A stretch of DNA of 64,000 nt from Rhizobiales bacterium GAS188 (GTDB lineage: Bacteria; Pseudomonadota; Alphaproteobacteria; Rhizobiales; Beijerinckiaceae). How positions within the stretch are numbered: the stretch's first letter is position 1; each line of letters starts with the position of its first letter. Positions 24,810-33,585 of the stretch are shown here, piece after piece. A model generated the notes under the pieces. The model searched no databases and was not told the DNA's origin. It saw only the letters and a list, made by a program, of their open reading frames with translations. The translations under genes were made by a program, and so were the position numbers. The DNA lies in contig FNSS01000001.1 in assembly GCA_900104855.1 (NCBI GenBank), positions 5,518,001-5,582,000 on the forward strand, read 5' to 3'.

Positions 24810-25540
24810 GCGTCACGCCCCGCATCCGCATCTGGAACGAATATCGACATGAGCGAAAGAACGCCAAGGTCGCGTCCGTCTATCCGCGCGGAATCCATGC
24901 CGCCATTGCCGACGGCCTCGCGGATGACGGTCTCGCGGCGACCGTGTCGACGCTTGACGAGTCCGAGCACGGTCTCGGCGAGGCGCAGCTTGCCGAGACG
25001 GATGTCCTCATCTGGTGGGGCCATATGGCCCATCTGGAAGTCGAGGATCGCGTCGCCGAGCGCGTGGTGCGCCGCGTCCATGCCGGCATGGGCCTGATCG
25101 CGCTTCATTCGGCGCATTATTCCAAGGTCTTCCGCTGGCTGATGGGCTCGCCCTGCACTTTGCGCTGGCGCGACGAGGGCGAGAAGGAACGGCTCTGGGT
25201 CACCGCTCCCGAGCATCCGATCGTGCAGGGTGTCGGCCCCTATATCGAGCTCGCCCAAGAGGAAATGTACGGCGAGCCCTTCGGGATACCGACGCCCGAA
25301 GAGCTGATCTTCATCTCCTGGTTCAAGGGCGGCGAGGTCGTCCGCAGCGGCGCCACATTCCGTCGCGGGCTCGGCCGCATTTTCTATTTCCGTCCCGGGC
25401 ACGAAACCTTCCCGACCTATTTCGATCCGAAGATCCGGCGGGTGATCGCCAATGCATGCCGCTGGGCGGCGCCGAACATCGCGGTCGGCGATCCACCCGG
25501 CAACCAACCGGTGCCGCCGATCGAGCCGATCGACGCCTGA
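24806..25540 (+). CDS. ThuA-like (trehalose-utilisation) domain protein
   Basis: 244 residues. Signatures IWNEYRHERKNAKVASVYPRGIH, ETDVLIWWGHMAHLEVEDRV, MGLIALHSAHYSKVFRWLMG, EHPIVQGV, EEMYGEPFGIP and GRIFYFRPGHETFPTYFDPKIRRVIANACRW place it in the ThuA (glutamine-amidotransferase-like) family. Rhizobial ThuA acts with a Gfo/Idh protein (ThuB) in oxidation of disaccharides, so the coupled pair here may do a similar reaction. ATG overlaps the previous stop (ATGA). Confidence 0.87.
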   Translation: MSVTPRIRIWNEYRHERKNAKVASVYPRGIHAAIADGLADDGLAATVSTLDESEHGLGEAQLAETDVLIWWGHMAHLEVEDRVAERVVRRVHAGMGLIALHSAHYSKVFRWLMGSPCTLRWRDEGEKERLWVTAPEHPIVQGVGPYIELAQEEMYGEPFGIPTPEELIFISWFKGGEVVRSGATFRRGLGRIFYFRPGHETFPTYFDPKIRRVIANACRWAAPNIAVGDPPGNQPVPPIEPIDA

Positions 25541-25729
25541 TCATCCGGAGAGCTGGCATCGGTGTGCCGCGCGGCAATTTGACGAGAGTTCGTCGATGGC
25601 AATTGGAGCGTCGCCGGCCATGTGATGTTTTGGCGAGATCAATGCGACCTTGAGGCTGTTGAGCTTGCCGATTGCGCGATCTTAGATCGCTACCTCGAGC
25701 GAGACCGCGAAGACCTCAGGCAGCTGCCC

Positions 25730-26803
25730 TCAACCGATGACCCGGCGGCCGCCTGCGTGCTCGTCGGCGCGAAAGCCCGGCACCGGGACGGCTGTTTCCC
25801 TCAGCACGAGTGGCGCCTCGATGACATGGGTGGATGACGGCAGGTCCGGATGGGCCTGGCGCCACTCGATGAGGCGGATCGCCTGGTCCGCAGTGACGAT
25901 CGGGTCCTGGCGGAACGTCGTCAGCCGATAGGCACCCCACGACGCCTGCGGAATATCGTCGAAGCCGATGACGGACAGATTCTCGGGCACCGAGAGACGC
26001 CGCTCCCGCCGCGCATGGTCGATGACGCCGAGAGCCATGAGGTCGTTGACGCAGAAGACGGCCTGAGGGGGGCTGGGCCCGTCAAGCAGGGCCTTGGCCG
26101 CCACGACACCGCCTTCGTAGTCGGACCCCTCGCCACGGCCGACGGTGACCGCGAGCCCACAGCGCTGCGCCTCGTCCTGGAAGGCGCGCTCGCGCTCGGT
26201 GAGACTGAGCGTGCCGGCCCATGAGCTGACGAGCCCCAGGCGCGTGAAGCCGCGGCCGTGGAACAGCGCCGCGGCGGTCCGCCCGGCGGCAGCGTTGTCG
26301 GGCATCAGATGATCCGTGTCGGGCTCCGAGCGGCCGAGGACGAGGACGGGCTGGCCGTTGCGCCGGGCAGCCTCGACGAAACTGGACGGGGGCGAACCCG
26401 ACAGCACGATCACCGCTTCGGCCATGTGCCCCATCAGGATCCGCTGCGCCGACGCCCTTTCCTCCATCGTCAGGCCGGTGTTGAGGATGATCGGCACGCT
26501 TCCGCGCCGGATCAGCCTGGCGGTCAGGGCGGCGAGAAGCTGCGCACGGATGCCCTCCTCGGGCTTCGTGACGACGATGCCGACCAGGCGGCTGCGCCGC
26601 GCCAGAAGCCCCCTGGCCAAGTCGTTCACGTGATACCCGAGAGCCTGGGCGGCCTGCATCACCTTATCGCGGGTTTCCGGCGCAATGCTCGCCCCATCCG
26701 TGAAGGCGCGCGATACGGCCGAGCGGGATACGCCGGCGAGCCTGGCCACTTGCGATGCGCTCGCAAAATGCCGCACATGCCTGGAGTGATGGACGTCCGC
26801 CAT
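25730..26803 (-). CDS. LacI family transcriptional repressor
   Basis: 357 residues. Helix-turn-helix ASQVARLAGVSRSAVSRAF with hinge ALGYHVNDLARGLLARRS near residue 60, then a periplasmic-binding-protein-like effector domain (VGIVVTKPEEG, AVFCVNDLMALGVIDHARR, SVIGFDDIPQASWGAYRLTTFRQ). An N-terminal 15-residue extension precedes the HTH. It is divergent from the ABC-GDPD operon, and two TGCACA-type palindromes lie in the shared region, so it very likely controls that operon and itself. Confidence 0.92.
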   Translation of the reverse strand: MADVHHSRHVRHFASASQVARLAGVSRSAVSRAFTDGASIAPETRDKVMQAAQALGYHVNDLARGLLARRSRLVGIVVTKPEEGIRAQLLAALTARLIRRGSVPIILNTGLTMEERASAQRILMGHMAEAVIVLSGSPPSSFVEAARRNGQPVLVLGRSEPDTDHLMPDNAAAGRTAAALFHGRGFTRLGLVSSWAGTLSLTERERAFQDEAQRCGLAVTVGRGEGSDYEGGVVAAKALLDGPSPPQAVFCVNDLMALGVIDHARRERRLSVPENLSVIGFDDIPQASWGAYRLTTFRQDPIVTADQAIRLIEWRQAHPDLPSSTHVIEAPLVLRETAVPVPGFRADEHAGGRRVIG

Positions 26804-26866
26804 GGTCTCTCGTCATCGGAACGTGATGGCCGGTGAGGCAGCAAATCCGGCCAGTCATAAAAGCTT

Positions 26867-26880
26867 TGCACAGCCGTGCA
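26867..26880. promoter_or_regulatory. LacI-type operator 1
   Basis: TGCACAGCCGTGCA, a palindrome with one mismatched central pair, 64 bases upstream of the LacI gene start. Confidence 0.65.
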
Positions 26881-26932
26881 TCAGTAGCAGATGCGTAGCC
26901 TTCCTAACCTGTATCCACAAGGAAAATTTCTA

Positions 26933-26946
26933 TGCACAGCTGTGCA
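26933..26946. promoter_or_regulatory. LacI-type operator 2
   Basis: TGCACAGCTGTGCA, a perfect 14-base palindrome centred 66 bases from operator 1. A possible promoter (TTGCAG at 26953, TACAAA at 26977) follows it towards the ABC operon. Confidence 0.72.
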
Positions 26947-27054
26947 AGCCTATTGCAGTCTCCCGGTCAGTGCGCTTACAAAATAGCGTCCGGACTTCAT
27001 TGGATGTCGCGGCTGAGAACGACAAGACGGCCGTCCGGGTCAGGGAGGATCGGC

Positions 27055-28434
27055 ATGTTTAAAGGCTTCAACGGAGTGCTGCGCCGGCTGGCCGCGGCTG
27101 TCTTCGCTCTCGCCATGGTCAGCGCACCGCCTTTCGCCAAGGATTTCGCTTTCGCCAAGGATTTCGCGATCACCGTGTGGTCCGGCGGGACGAGCGACCC
27201 CGAGCACTACCGCGTCGACAACATCAAGCTTGCGGCCGAGCAATTGCAGCGGGAGGCGCAGGCCGAGGGCAAGGACCTCAAGATCAAGGTCGACTCGCGC
27301 GTCTTCAACGACTGGGACAGCTTCAAGCAGGCCTTCACCCTCGCGGCGCAGTCGAAGACAGGCCCCAACATCGTCGTCACCGGCCATGAGGACATCGCCG
27401 CCTGGTCGCAGGCCGGCTTGCTGCGCCCGGTCGAGGAACTCGTCGATTTCGACTCCTGGCCGCTCAGCGAAATCTTTCCGAACCTGTTGAACTCGGCGAA
27501 GATCAACGGCGTGACCTATGGCCTGCCGCAGGACGCCGAGGCGCGACCCCTATTCGCCTGGATCCCCCACCTGAAGGCGATCGGCTGGAGCGATGCCGAC
27601 ATTGCCTCTCTGCCCGACCGCATCGCCAAGGGGCAGTACACCCTTTACGACATGCTGGCCGACGCCAAGAAGATGCAGGACAAGGGCATCGTCGCGCCGG
27701 GCTACGGCTTCTATCCGCGCAACGTGAACGGTCCGGACTTCTGGCAGTTCTACGTCGCTTTCGGCGGCCAGATGTTCGACCCGAAGAGCGGCAAGCTCGT
27801 CTTCGACCAGGCCGCGATGACGAAGTTCTACAAATTCTTCGCGGACGCTGTGGCGATGGGCGTGACGAAGAAGAACCATATCGGCCTGCCCATCGATCAA
27901 TGGTATGGCGAGGTCGCGAGCGGCAAGGCCGGTTTCTGGCATGGCGGCACCTGGCATTATGCGCGCTATACCGGCAAGGAGGGCCTCAAGGACTTCTTCG
28001 GAACGGTGCAGTTCGGTCTCATCCCGGCCGGGGAGAAGGGGGGCAAAGCGACGACCCTGACGCATCCGCTCGTCTACTTGATCACGAAGCAGGGCAATGA
28101 CGACGACGCCAACATCGCGGCACAACTCGTCACGGTCGCCTCGGAGCCGCGCCTCAACGTCCTGCACGCGGTGGCCTCCGCGCATCTCGCGATTTCGAAG
28201 GAGGAGACGCAGATCCCGCTCTACGCCGACAACCGTTGGGCCTTGGAGGCGACGAAGCGGCTCATGCCATCCGCGGTATCGATGCCCAACGACGCCAAGT
28301 TCGGGGCCTATTGGGACATCATGTGGAAAGGACTTCTTGCCGCATGGACGGGCGACAAGTCTCCGGACGTCGCGGCGCATGACGCCGCCACCGAGGCGAA
28401 GAGCCGCCTCGGCGACGCCATCGTGGTCCGCTGA
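27055..28434 (+). CDS. Carbohydrate-type ABC substrate-binding protein (family 1)
   Basis: 459 residues. The ATG at 27055 follows AGGGAGGA. Signal peptide with hydrophobic core AAAVFALAMVSAPPFA, followed by a duplicated FAKDFA hexapeptide from an exact 18-bp duplication (27132-27167). Mature features: ITVWSGG, YGLPQDAEARPLFA, GEVASGKAGFWHGGTWHYAR, as in SBP_bac_1 proteins for sugars and glycerol-3-phosphate-like ligands. First gene of the operon with two permeases, an ATPase and a GDPD enzyme. Confidence 0.9.
   Translation: MFKGFNGVLRRLAAAVFALAMVSAPPFAKDFAFAKDFAITVWSGGTSDPEHYRVDNIKLAAEQLQREAQAEGKDLKIKVDSRVFNDWDSFKQAFTLAAQSKTGPNIVVTGHEDIAAWSQAGLLRPVEELVDFDSWPLSEIFPNLLNSAKINGVTYGLPQDAEARPLFAWIPHLKAIGWSDADIASLPDRIAKGQYTLYDMLADAKKMQDKGIVAPGYGFYPRNVNGPDFWQFYVAFGGQMFDPKSGKLVFDQAAMTKFYKFFADAVAMGVTKKNHIGLPIDQWYGEVASGKAGFWHGGTWHYARYTGKEGLKDFFGTVQFGLIPAGEKGGKATTLTHPLVYLITKQGNDDDANIAAQLVTVASEPRLNVLHAVASAHLAISKEETQIPLYADNRWALEATKRLMPSAVSMPNDAKFGAYWDIMWKGLLAAWTGDKSPDVAAHDAATEAKSRLGDAIVVR
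27132..27167. repeat. Exact 18-bp tandem duplication in a signal-peptide region
   Basis: TTTCGCCAAGGATTTCGC occurs twice in direct succession, in frame, duplicating six residues at the signal-peptide end. Confidence 0.95.
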
Positions 28435-28572
28435 TCGGCGTCGGTCGGGGCGCCCCCCTTGTCATCGCCGACCGAAGCGCGCGACGCCGGCGCAAGGCAG
28501 CGGAGCCCGGACGCCCGGGACCGCCCGTCGCGTGTCGCCTCTCCCAGCGCTGCGCCGCGCGGCAGGTTCGCC

Positions 28573-29883
28573 ATGTCGACATCCGCGCGGCTCGGCCTCG
28601 TCATGCTGGCGCCCGCGCTTGTCATCGTCGCGCTTCTGTTCCTGGCGCCCGTCATCCTGACCGGTGTGTTCTCGTTCACGACGATGACGACCGGCACCGG
28701 CATCGGCGCCGGCGCCTACCAGATCGACGAGGCCACTGACGGCACATTGCGGTCGCAAGGTGTCCCGGCAGATATTCTCGAACGGCTGGGCGCGGAGCTG
28801 TTCGAGATCGACGACGCGACGCTCGTCGCGGCGCGGCAGGTCGGGGTTTCGGAAGCGCTCGTCTCGGAACTCGCGACGAGCCACCGCGGCGAGAGCTTTC
28901 CGACGCGGCTCGCCTTCGAGCGCTTTCTCAAGTCCCTTTCGGCGCGCCCCGCCACGACCCGTGACCTCAAAGCGGCGGGCGCGCCGTTCCGTCGCTCCAT
29001 CGTCAATACGCGCTATGAGTCGCGTGAGGCCTTCTTGGCCGCCCTGGCGAGCCTCGACCTCAATCTCGATGCGGCAACGACGGCGAAGATCGAAGATGCC
29101 GCCTATACCGGCTGGCGCTGGACGACCGCGAATTACACCCGCATGCTGGCTTCGGCGGAGTCGTTCTACCGCCTCGTCCGAACGGTGCTCTACGTCGGCG
29201 CCACGATGGCGCTGTTCAACGTCGGCTTCGCGCTGGCGCTTGCCATCACGACCTTCTACTTGCCATCCCGGACAGCGGCGGCGATGCGCGCCCTGTGGCT
29301 CCTGCCGCGTATCCTGCCGCCGGTGCTTTACGTTCTCCTGTGGAAATGGCTCGCCTGGGACAACGGCTTCATCAGCACCGTCCTTGCGCCCTTCGGCGTG
29401 CCGTCGCGCAACTGGCTGCTCGACAACAGCGTCAATGCCTGGGTCTTCGTGGTCCTGATCAACGGCTTCGTCGGCGCATCGATGGGCATGATCATCTTCT
29501 CGAGCGCCATCCGGGCGATCCCCGAGACGCTGTTCTACGCCAGCGCCACGGACGGCGCCTCGACCCTTCAGCAGGTCCGCCACGTCATCTTGCCGCAGCT
29601 GAGATGGCCGATCCTGTTCGTCACCTGCTACCAGACGCTCTCACTGCTGGCTTCATTCGAATATATCCTGCTCTCGACGAACGGACAGCCCGGCACGACG
29701 ACAGAGGTCTGGGCGCTCGCCGCCTATCACACGGCGCTCAGCAATTACACCGGCAACCTGGAATACGGGCTGGGGGCGGCGCTCGCCATCGTGCTGGTCC
29801 TGATCGGGATCATCGCTTCGACGGCCTATCTCCGGTTGTTCAACTTCGCCGCCCTCGTGCCGCCGCCGCGGATCGAGCAGTGA
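28573..29883 (+). CDS. Carbohydrate-type ABC permease 1, with ~150-residue extracytoplasmic insert
   Basis: 436 residues from the ATG at 28573 (GGCAGG upstream); a TTG at 28459 would add 38 non-hydrophobic residues. Helix 1 is at residues 7-30 (GLVMLAPALVIVALLFLAPVIL). Residues about 40-190 are a hydrophilic, helical insert (for example IDDATLVAARQVGVSEALVSELA), then five more helices with the EAA-like loop FYASATDGASTLQQVRHVILPQL. Position after helix 1 puts the insert outside the cytoplasm. MalF has a periplasmic P2 domain, but between other helices. The insert may contact the binding protein. Confidence 0.88.
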   Translation: MSTSARLGLVMLAPALVIVALLFLAPVILTGVFSFTTMTTGTGIGAGAYQIDEATDGTLRSQGVPADILERLGAELFEIDDATLVAARQVGVSEALVSELATSHRGESFPTRLAFERFLKSLSARPATTRDLKAAGAPFRRSIVNTRYESREAFLAALASLDLNLDAATTAKIEDAAYTGWRWTTANYTRMLASAESFYRLVRTVLYVGATMALFNVGFALALAITTFYLPSRTAAAMRALWLLPRILPPVLYVLLWKWLAWDNGFISTVLAPFGVPSRNWLLDNSVNAWVFVVLINGFVGASMGMIIFSSAIRAIPETLFYASATDGASTLQQVRHVILPQLRWPILFVTCYQTLSLLASFEYILLSTNGQPGTTTEVWALAAYHTALSNYTGNLEYGLGAALAIVLVLIGIIASTAYLRLFNFAALVPPPRIEQ

Positions 29884-29890
29884 GGCGCTG

Positions 29891-30715
29891 ATGGAATCGA
29901 AGCCGCGCACCGTCGTCGTCGCCGTATTGCTCGGCCTCACCTCGCTTCCGCTGGTCGTGATGCTGATCTCGCTCCTCCTGGACACCTTCACGACGACGCA
30001 ACCCGGCTCGCTCGTGCCGAACAGCTTCACGCTCGAACACTGGCGGTTCCTCTGGTCGATCCTGCCCGGCCGGCCGAGCATCTGGATCGCCTTGCTCAAT
30101 ACCATCGTGTTCGCCGGCTGCTCCACCCTCCTGCTGCTCGCGGTGTCCTCGACGGCGGGCTACGCGCTCGCCCGGCTGAACGTGCCCTTCCGCAAGTTCT
30201 TCCTCGCGGGCGTGCTGGTCATGCACGCATTCCCCACCGTCACGCTGATCATCGCGATCTTCCTGATCCTGCAGGTGGTCGGGCTCTACAACCATATCGG
30301 CGGTGTGATCCTGGCGAAGACCGCGCTCGATCTGCCGCTCGGCATCTGGATCATGAAGGGCTTCTACGACACGGTCCCCTGGGAGATCGAGATGGCCGGG
30401 GTCCAGGACGGCGCCAGCCGTTTCACCGTGTGGCGCAAGCTCGTGCTGCCTCAGATCAAGCCGGGGCTGATGGCGTTGGGCATCTTCTCGGTGATTTCCG
30501 GCTGGAGCGAATACATCCTCCCGCAAGTGCTGGCGCCACGTAACGACGTGCAGGTGTTGTCGGTTTATCTCGCCGCGCTCGTCAACGACGATACGCATTT
30601 CGACTTTCACCTGTTCAAGGCCGTCGGTCTTTTCTATGCACTTCCAGTTTTTCTTATCTATCTGTTCTTCCAAGACAAGCTCATGACCATCTATGGCGGA
30701 GGCACGAAGGGCTGA
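29891..30715 (+). CDS. Carbohydrate-type ABC permease 2 (MalG/UgpE type)
   Basis: 274 residues, six helices, with EAA loop EMAGVQDGASRFTVWRKLVLPQIKPG. Lies seven bases after permease 1 and its stop overlaps the ATPase start by one base. Partner of the unusual permease 1. The C-terminus LMTIYGGGTKG is typical of MalG-like subunits. Confidence 0.9.
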   Translation: MESKPRTVVVAVLLGLTSLPLVVMLISLLLDTFTTTQPGSLVPNSFTLEHWRFLWSILPGRPSIWIALLNTIVFAGCSTLLLLAVSSTAGYALARLNVPFRKFFLAGVLVMHAFPTVTLIIAIFLILQVVGLYNHIGGVILAKTALDLPLGIWIMKGFYDTVPWEIEMAGVQDGASRFTVWRKLVLPQIKPGLMALGIFSVISGWSEYILPQVLAPRNDVQVLSVYLAALVNDDTHFDFHLFKAVGLFYALPVFLIYLFFQDKLMTIYGGGTKG

Positions 30716-31773
30716 TGAGCATCACGCTCGAGCATTTCACCAAGCGTTTCGGCGCATTCGTCGCGGTCCCCGACATGAGCCTCGCCGTCGAGGAGGGCGA
30801 GATGCTGGCCCTTCTCGGCCCGTCGGGCTGCGGCAAGACGACGACGCTGTTTGCCATCTCCGGCATCCTCAAGGTGGATGGTGGGCGCATCCGGATCGGT
30901 GAGCGAGACGTGACGGACCTGCCGGCCCAAAAGCGCAATGTCGGCGTCGTCTTCCAATCCTATGCGCTGTATCCGCATATGACGGCGAACGAGAACATCG
31001 CGTTTCCGCTGAAGCTGCGCGGCTTGGACAAAGCCTCGATCGATAAGTCGGTCCGAGACCTCGCCCGGCTTCTGGAAATCGAAACGCTGCTCGACCGGCG
31101 CCCCGCCCACATGTCCGGCGGCCAACAGCAGCGTGTCGCGCTGGCCCGGGCTCTGGTCCGCCGTCCCGACGTGCTCCTGCTCGACGAGCCGCTCGCCAAT
31201 CTCGACGCGCGGCTACGCCTCGACATGCGCAGCGAGATTCGCCGTATCCAGCGCGAGACGCGCACGACCGCCATCCTCGTCACCCACGACCAGGTCGAGG
31301 CGATGAGCATGTGCGACCGCATCGCGATCCTGGACAAGGGCGAGGTCGTCCAGGTCGCTTCGCCTTCGCAGATGTATGCGCGGCCGGCGAACCGCTTCGT
31401 CGCAAGCTTCCTCGGCAGCCCGCCCATCGCCTATCTCGACGCCAAAGCCGAGACGGAGGGCATGCGCCTTGCCTGTGTGGATGTGCTCGTGCCGTGGCCG
31501 GCCGGGGTCGGTCAGGTCCAGCCGGGCTCGCCCATTTCGATAGGTGTCCGGCCGGAGGTGTTCGGCCCCGCCGGCCAGGTCCGCTTGCCTGGGCGGATCG
31601 CCGCCGTCGAAAGCCACGGTCGCGAGATGCTCTACGCCGTCGATCTCGCCGACGGCAGCCGCCTGCGCGCCATCGGTTCGGACCTCGGCCAGCTCGACCA
31701 GGGGGAGCCCGTCGAATGGGGCATCGATCCGACCAAGGTCCTCGTGTTCGATCGGGACGGCGTGCGCCTGTGA
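30715..31773 (+). CDS. ABC ATPase, UgpC/MalK type
   Basis: 352 residues. Walker A GPSGCGKTT, Q-loop VFQSYALYPHMTA, signature MSGGQQQRVALARAL, Walker B LLLDEPLANLDA, H-loop VTHDQVEAM and a C-terminal OB/TOBE domain (SIGVRPEVFGPAG). The signature begins MSGG instead of LSGG, a tolerated change. Energises the two permeases; overlaps the GDPD gene by four bases. Confidence 0.92.
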   Translation: MSITLEHFTKRFGAFVAVPDMSLAVEEGEMLALLGPSGCGKTTTLFAISGILKVDGGRIRIGERDVTDLPAQKRNVGVVFQSYALYPHMTANENIAFPLKLRGLDKASIDKSVRDLARLLEIETLLDRRPAHMSGGQQQRVALARALVRRPDVLLLDEPLANLDARLRLDMRSEIRRIQRETRTTAILVTHDQVEAMSMCDRIAILDKGEVVQVASPSQMYARPANRFVASFLGSPPIAYLDAKAETEGMRLACVDVLVPWPAGVGQVQPGSPISIGVRPEVFGPAGQVRLPGRIAAVESHGREMLYAVDLADGSRLRAIGSDLGQLDQGEPVEWGIDPTKVLVFDRDGVRL

Positions 31774-33329
31774 AGGCTTTGATCGGGGCCTTCATCAGGC
31801 GTTACGGTTGGCCGGCGCATGGAGCGGAGCGACCGCTCTCGATCGGCCATCGCGGTGCCTGCGCCCACGCGCACGAGAACACTCTCGCGTCGTTCCACGT
31901 CGCCGCGCGGCTCGGCGCCGATATGTGGGAGCTCGATGCCAGGCTCTCGCGCGACGGCGCCGTCATCGTTTCGCACGACGAGGTGGTGACCGGCGCGGAT
32001 GGACGCCAAGTCGTCCTCGCCGAACACGATGCCGCAGACATTGCGCGCATTCGATTGAGACGCGGCGGCCATGTGCCGTTGCTTCAGGACGTGATCAATC
32101 TCGCGATCGAGACAAGTTGCGGGCTCTATGTGGAGGTGAAGGAGCGCGCCGCCGCTCCGCCGGCCATGGCGCTTCTTGCGAAGAGCGCCGTTCCCTTCGC
32201 GGCCTTGGGCTCCTTCGACCACGAGACTGTCCGCGCCCTCGTCGCCGCCAGGCCTGCCGAGCCGCGCTTCCCGATCTCTGTGCTCGTGCGCAACGGGGAG
32301 GATCCCTTCGCGGCCGCGGCCGATACCGGTGCCGAGATCATCCATCTGTGCTGGGAGCGGGCGTCGGACGAACCCGACCGCCTGATCACGCCGGACCTTC
32401 TTGCGCGCGCGGCGAGAGAGAATCTCATCGTCGTGATCTGGCACGAAGAGCGGCGCGCGGTCTTGGAGCGGCTGATGGCGATGCCGGTCGCCGGCATCTG
32501 CACTGACAAGCCCGAGATGATGAACCGCTATCGGCCGCACCCCGAATTTCCGATCGACATCGTCTGCCACCGCGGCATGAATGCGGTCGCTCCAGAGAAC
32601 ACGCTGCATGCGGCGCGTCTTTGCTTCGATCAGGGGTTCCAGGTGGTCGAGCTCGATGTGCGGCGCACCGCCGATGGCGCACTTGCCGTCATCCATGATG
32701 CGGTTCTCGACCGCACGACAGACGGATCCGGCCCGGTCGCGGCGAGGACGATGGCGGAACTCGGCCGGCTCTCGGCCGGTGCTTGGTTCGATCCGTTCTT
32801 CGCGGGCGAACGCGTGACGCCGCTCGCCGCTTTCCTCGAAGCGGCCGGCGCCGACGGGCGTCTCTACGTCGAGGTCAAGGATACGGATCCGGCCGCGACG
32901 GTCGCGGAGGTGAAGCGGGCGGGCCTTCTGTCGCGCGTCTTTTTCTGGAGCCCCGATCCATCGAGACTAGCGGAACTGCGGCGTCTCTCCGACGATATGC
33001 AGATCATGGTCGAACGCGAAAGCTTCTCCAGCGTTCATGAGGCCATCCAAATTTTGCGACCAACGATTGTCCAGTTCGAGGCTGAGATGAGCGTTCCCAG
33101 CGAGATCGAAGCCTGTCGACGGGCCGGTGTCGCCCCGATGGTCAAGTATTTCGGTTCCGATGAGGGCGTCTTCGAACGCATTATCCGTTTGAAGCCGGCC
33201 CTGATCAACCTGAACCGGCCAGACATGTTCCTTGCCGCATACGCATCCGTCACTAGTGCAGCGAATCCGAAATTCGCATCACATTGGGGCAACGCACGCG
33301 GCGAATTTCGGATTCAAAAGCTGCACTAG
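31770..33329 (+). CDS. Tandem-domain glycerophosphodiester phosphodiesterase, C-terminus rewritten by a MITE
   Basis: 519 residues from the GTG at 31770, overlapping the ATPase stop. Two GDPD domains: domain 1 (about 20-255) with IGHRGACAHAHENTLASF, ELDARLSRDG, SHDEVV and YVEVKE; domain 2 (about 265-490) with CHRGMNAVAPENT, ELDVRRTADG, IHDAVLDRTTDGSG and YVEVKD. Both keep the His, Glu-Asp and metal-binding residues. No signal peptide, so it acts in the cytoplasm on imported substrate. From about residue 495 (TSAANPKFASHWG...) the sequence and stop codon come from a palindromic repeat at 33256-33326; the ancestral end was probably a little different. Confidence 0.88.
   Translation: MKALIGAFIRRYGWPAHGAERPLSIGHRGACAHAHENTLASFHVAARLGADMWELDARLSRDGAVIVSHDEVVTGADGRQVVLAEHDAADIARIRLRRGGHVPLLQDVINLAIETSCGLYVEVKERAAAPPAMALLAKSAVPFAALGSFDHETVRALVAARPAEPRFPISVLVRNGEDPFAAAADTGAEIIHLCWERASDEPDRLITPDLLARAARENLIVVIWHEERRAVLERLMAMPVAGICTDKPEMMNRYRPHPEFPIDIVCHRGMNAVAPENTLHAARLCFDQGFQVVELDVRRTADGALAVIHDAVLDRTTDGSGPVAARTMAELGRLSAGAWFDPFFAGERVTPLAAFLEAAGADGRLYVEVKDTDPAATVAEVKRAGLLSRVFFWSPDPSRLAELRRLSDDMQIMVERESFSSVHEAIQILRPTIVQFEAEMSVPSEIEACRRAGVAPMVKYFGSDEGVFERIIRLKPALINLNRPDMFLAAYASVTSAANPKFASHWGNARGEFRIQKLH
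33256..33326. repeat. MITE-like inverted repeat A, flanked by TA
   Basis: GTGCAGCGAATCCGAAATTC at the left is matched at the right by its reverse complement with four extra bases (AAAA after GGATTC). TA lies directly outside both ends (33254-33255, 33327-33328), within CTAG. 71 bp. Supplies the last codons and the TAG stop of the GDPD gene. Confidence 0.75.
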
Positions 33330-33345
33330 CAAGTTATTGTTTCTA

Positions 33346-33418
33346 GTGTGGTTCTTGAATTTGAAGTTCCTACATCGAGCATGCCATCCATGGGGTAGGA
33401 ACTTCAAATTCACCACAC
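33346..33418. repeat. MITE-like inverted repeat B, flanked by TA
   Basis: Left GTGTGGT-TCTT-GAATTTGAAGTTCC and right GGAACTTCAAATTCACCACAC are complementary apart from the four-base TCTT. TA on both sides (33344-33345, 33419-33420). 73 bp. Related to repeat A through GTGYRGY and GAATYYGAARTTC. Confidence 0.75.
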
Positions 33419-33585
33419 TAGTGGTCAAAGTCTGACGCTTGGTTCCCGTATCGACTGGCTGGAGTCGACGCAAGTCCGCCATAGGTCGGCCTACTAGGCG
33501 ATCCAGGATTCGGACATTTTGCGCCGCGTAGCACCAAGGGAAGTGCGTCCATTTAGGTCGTACAGAGGCTGGAACACCGCACTTA

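Noticed and set aside
33582-33585. IS630 terminal repeat extended outward by CTTA
   Set aside because: The matching CTTA/TAAG lies at and outside the TA target duplication; only the TA and the CTCACC-type ends are diagnostic.
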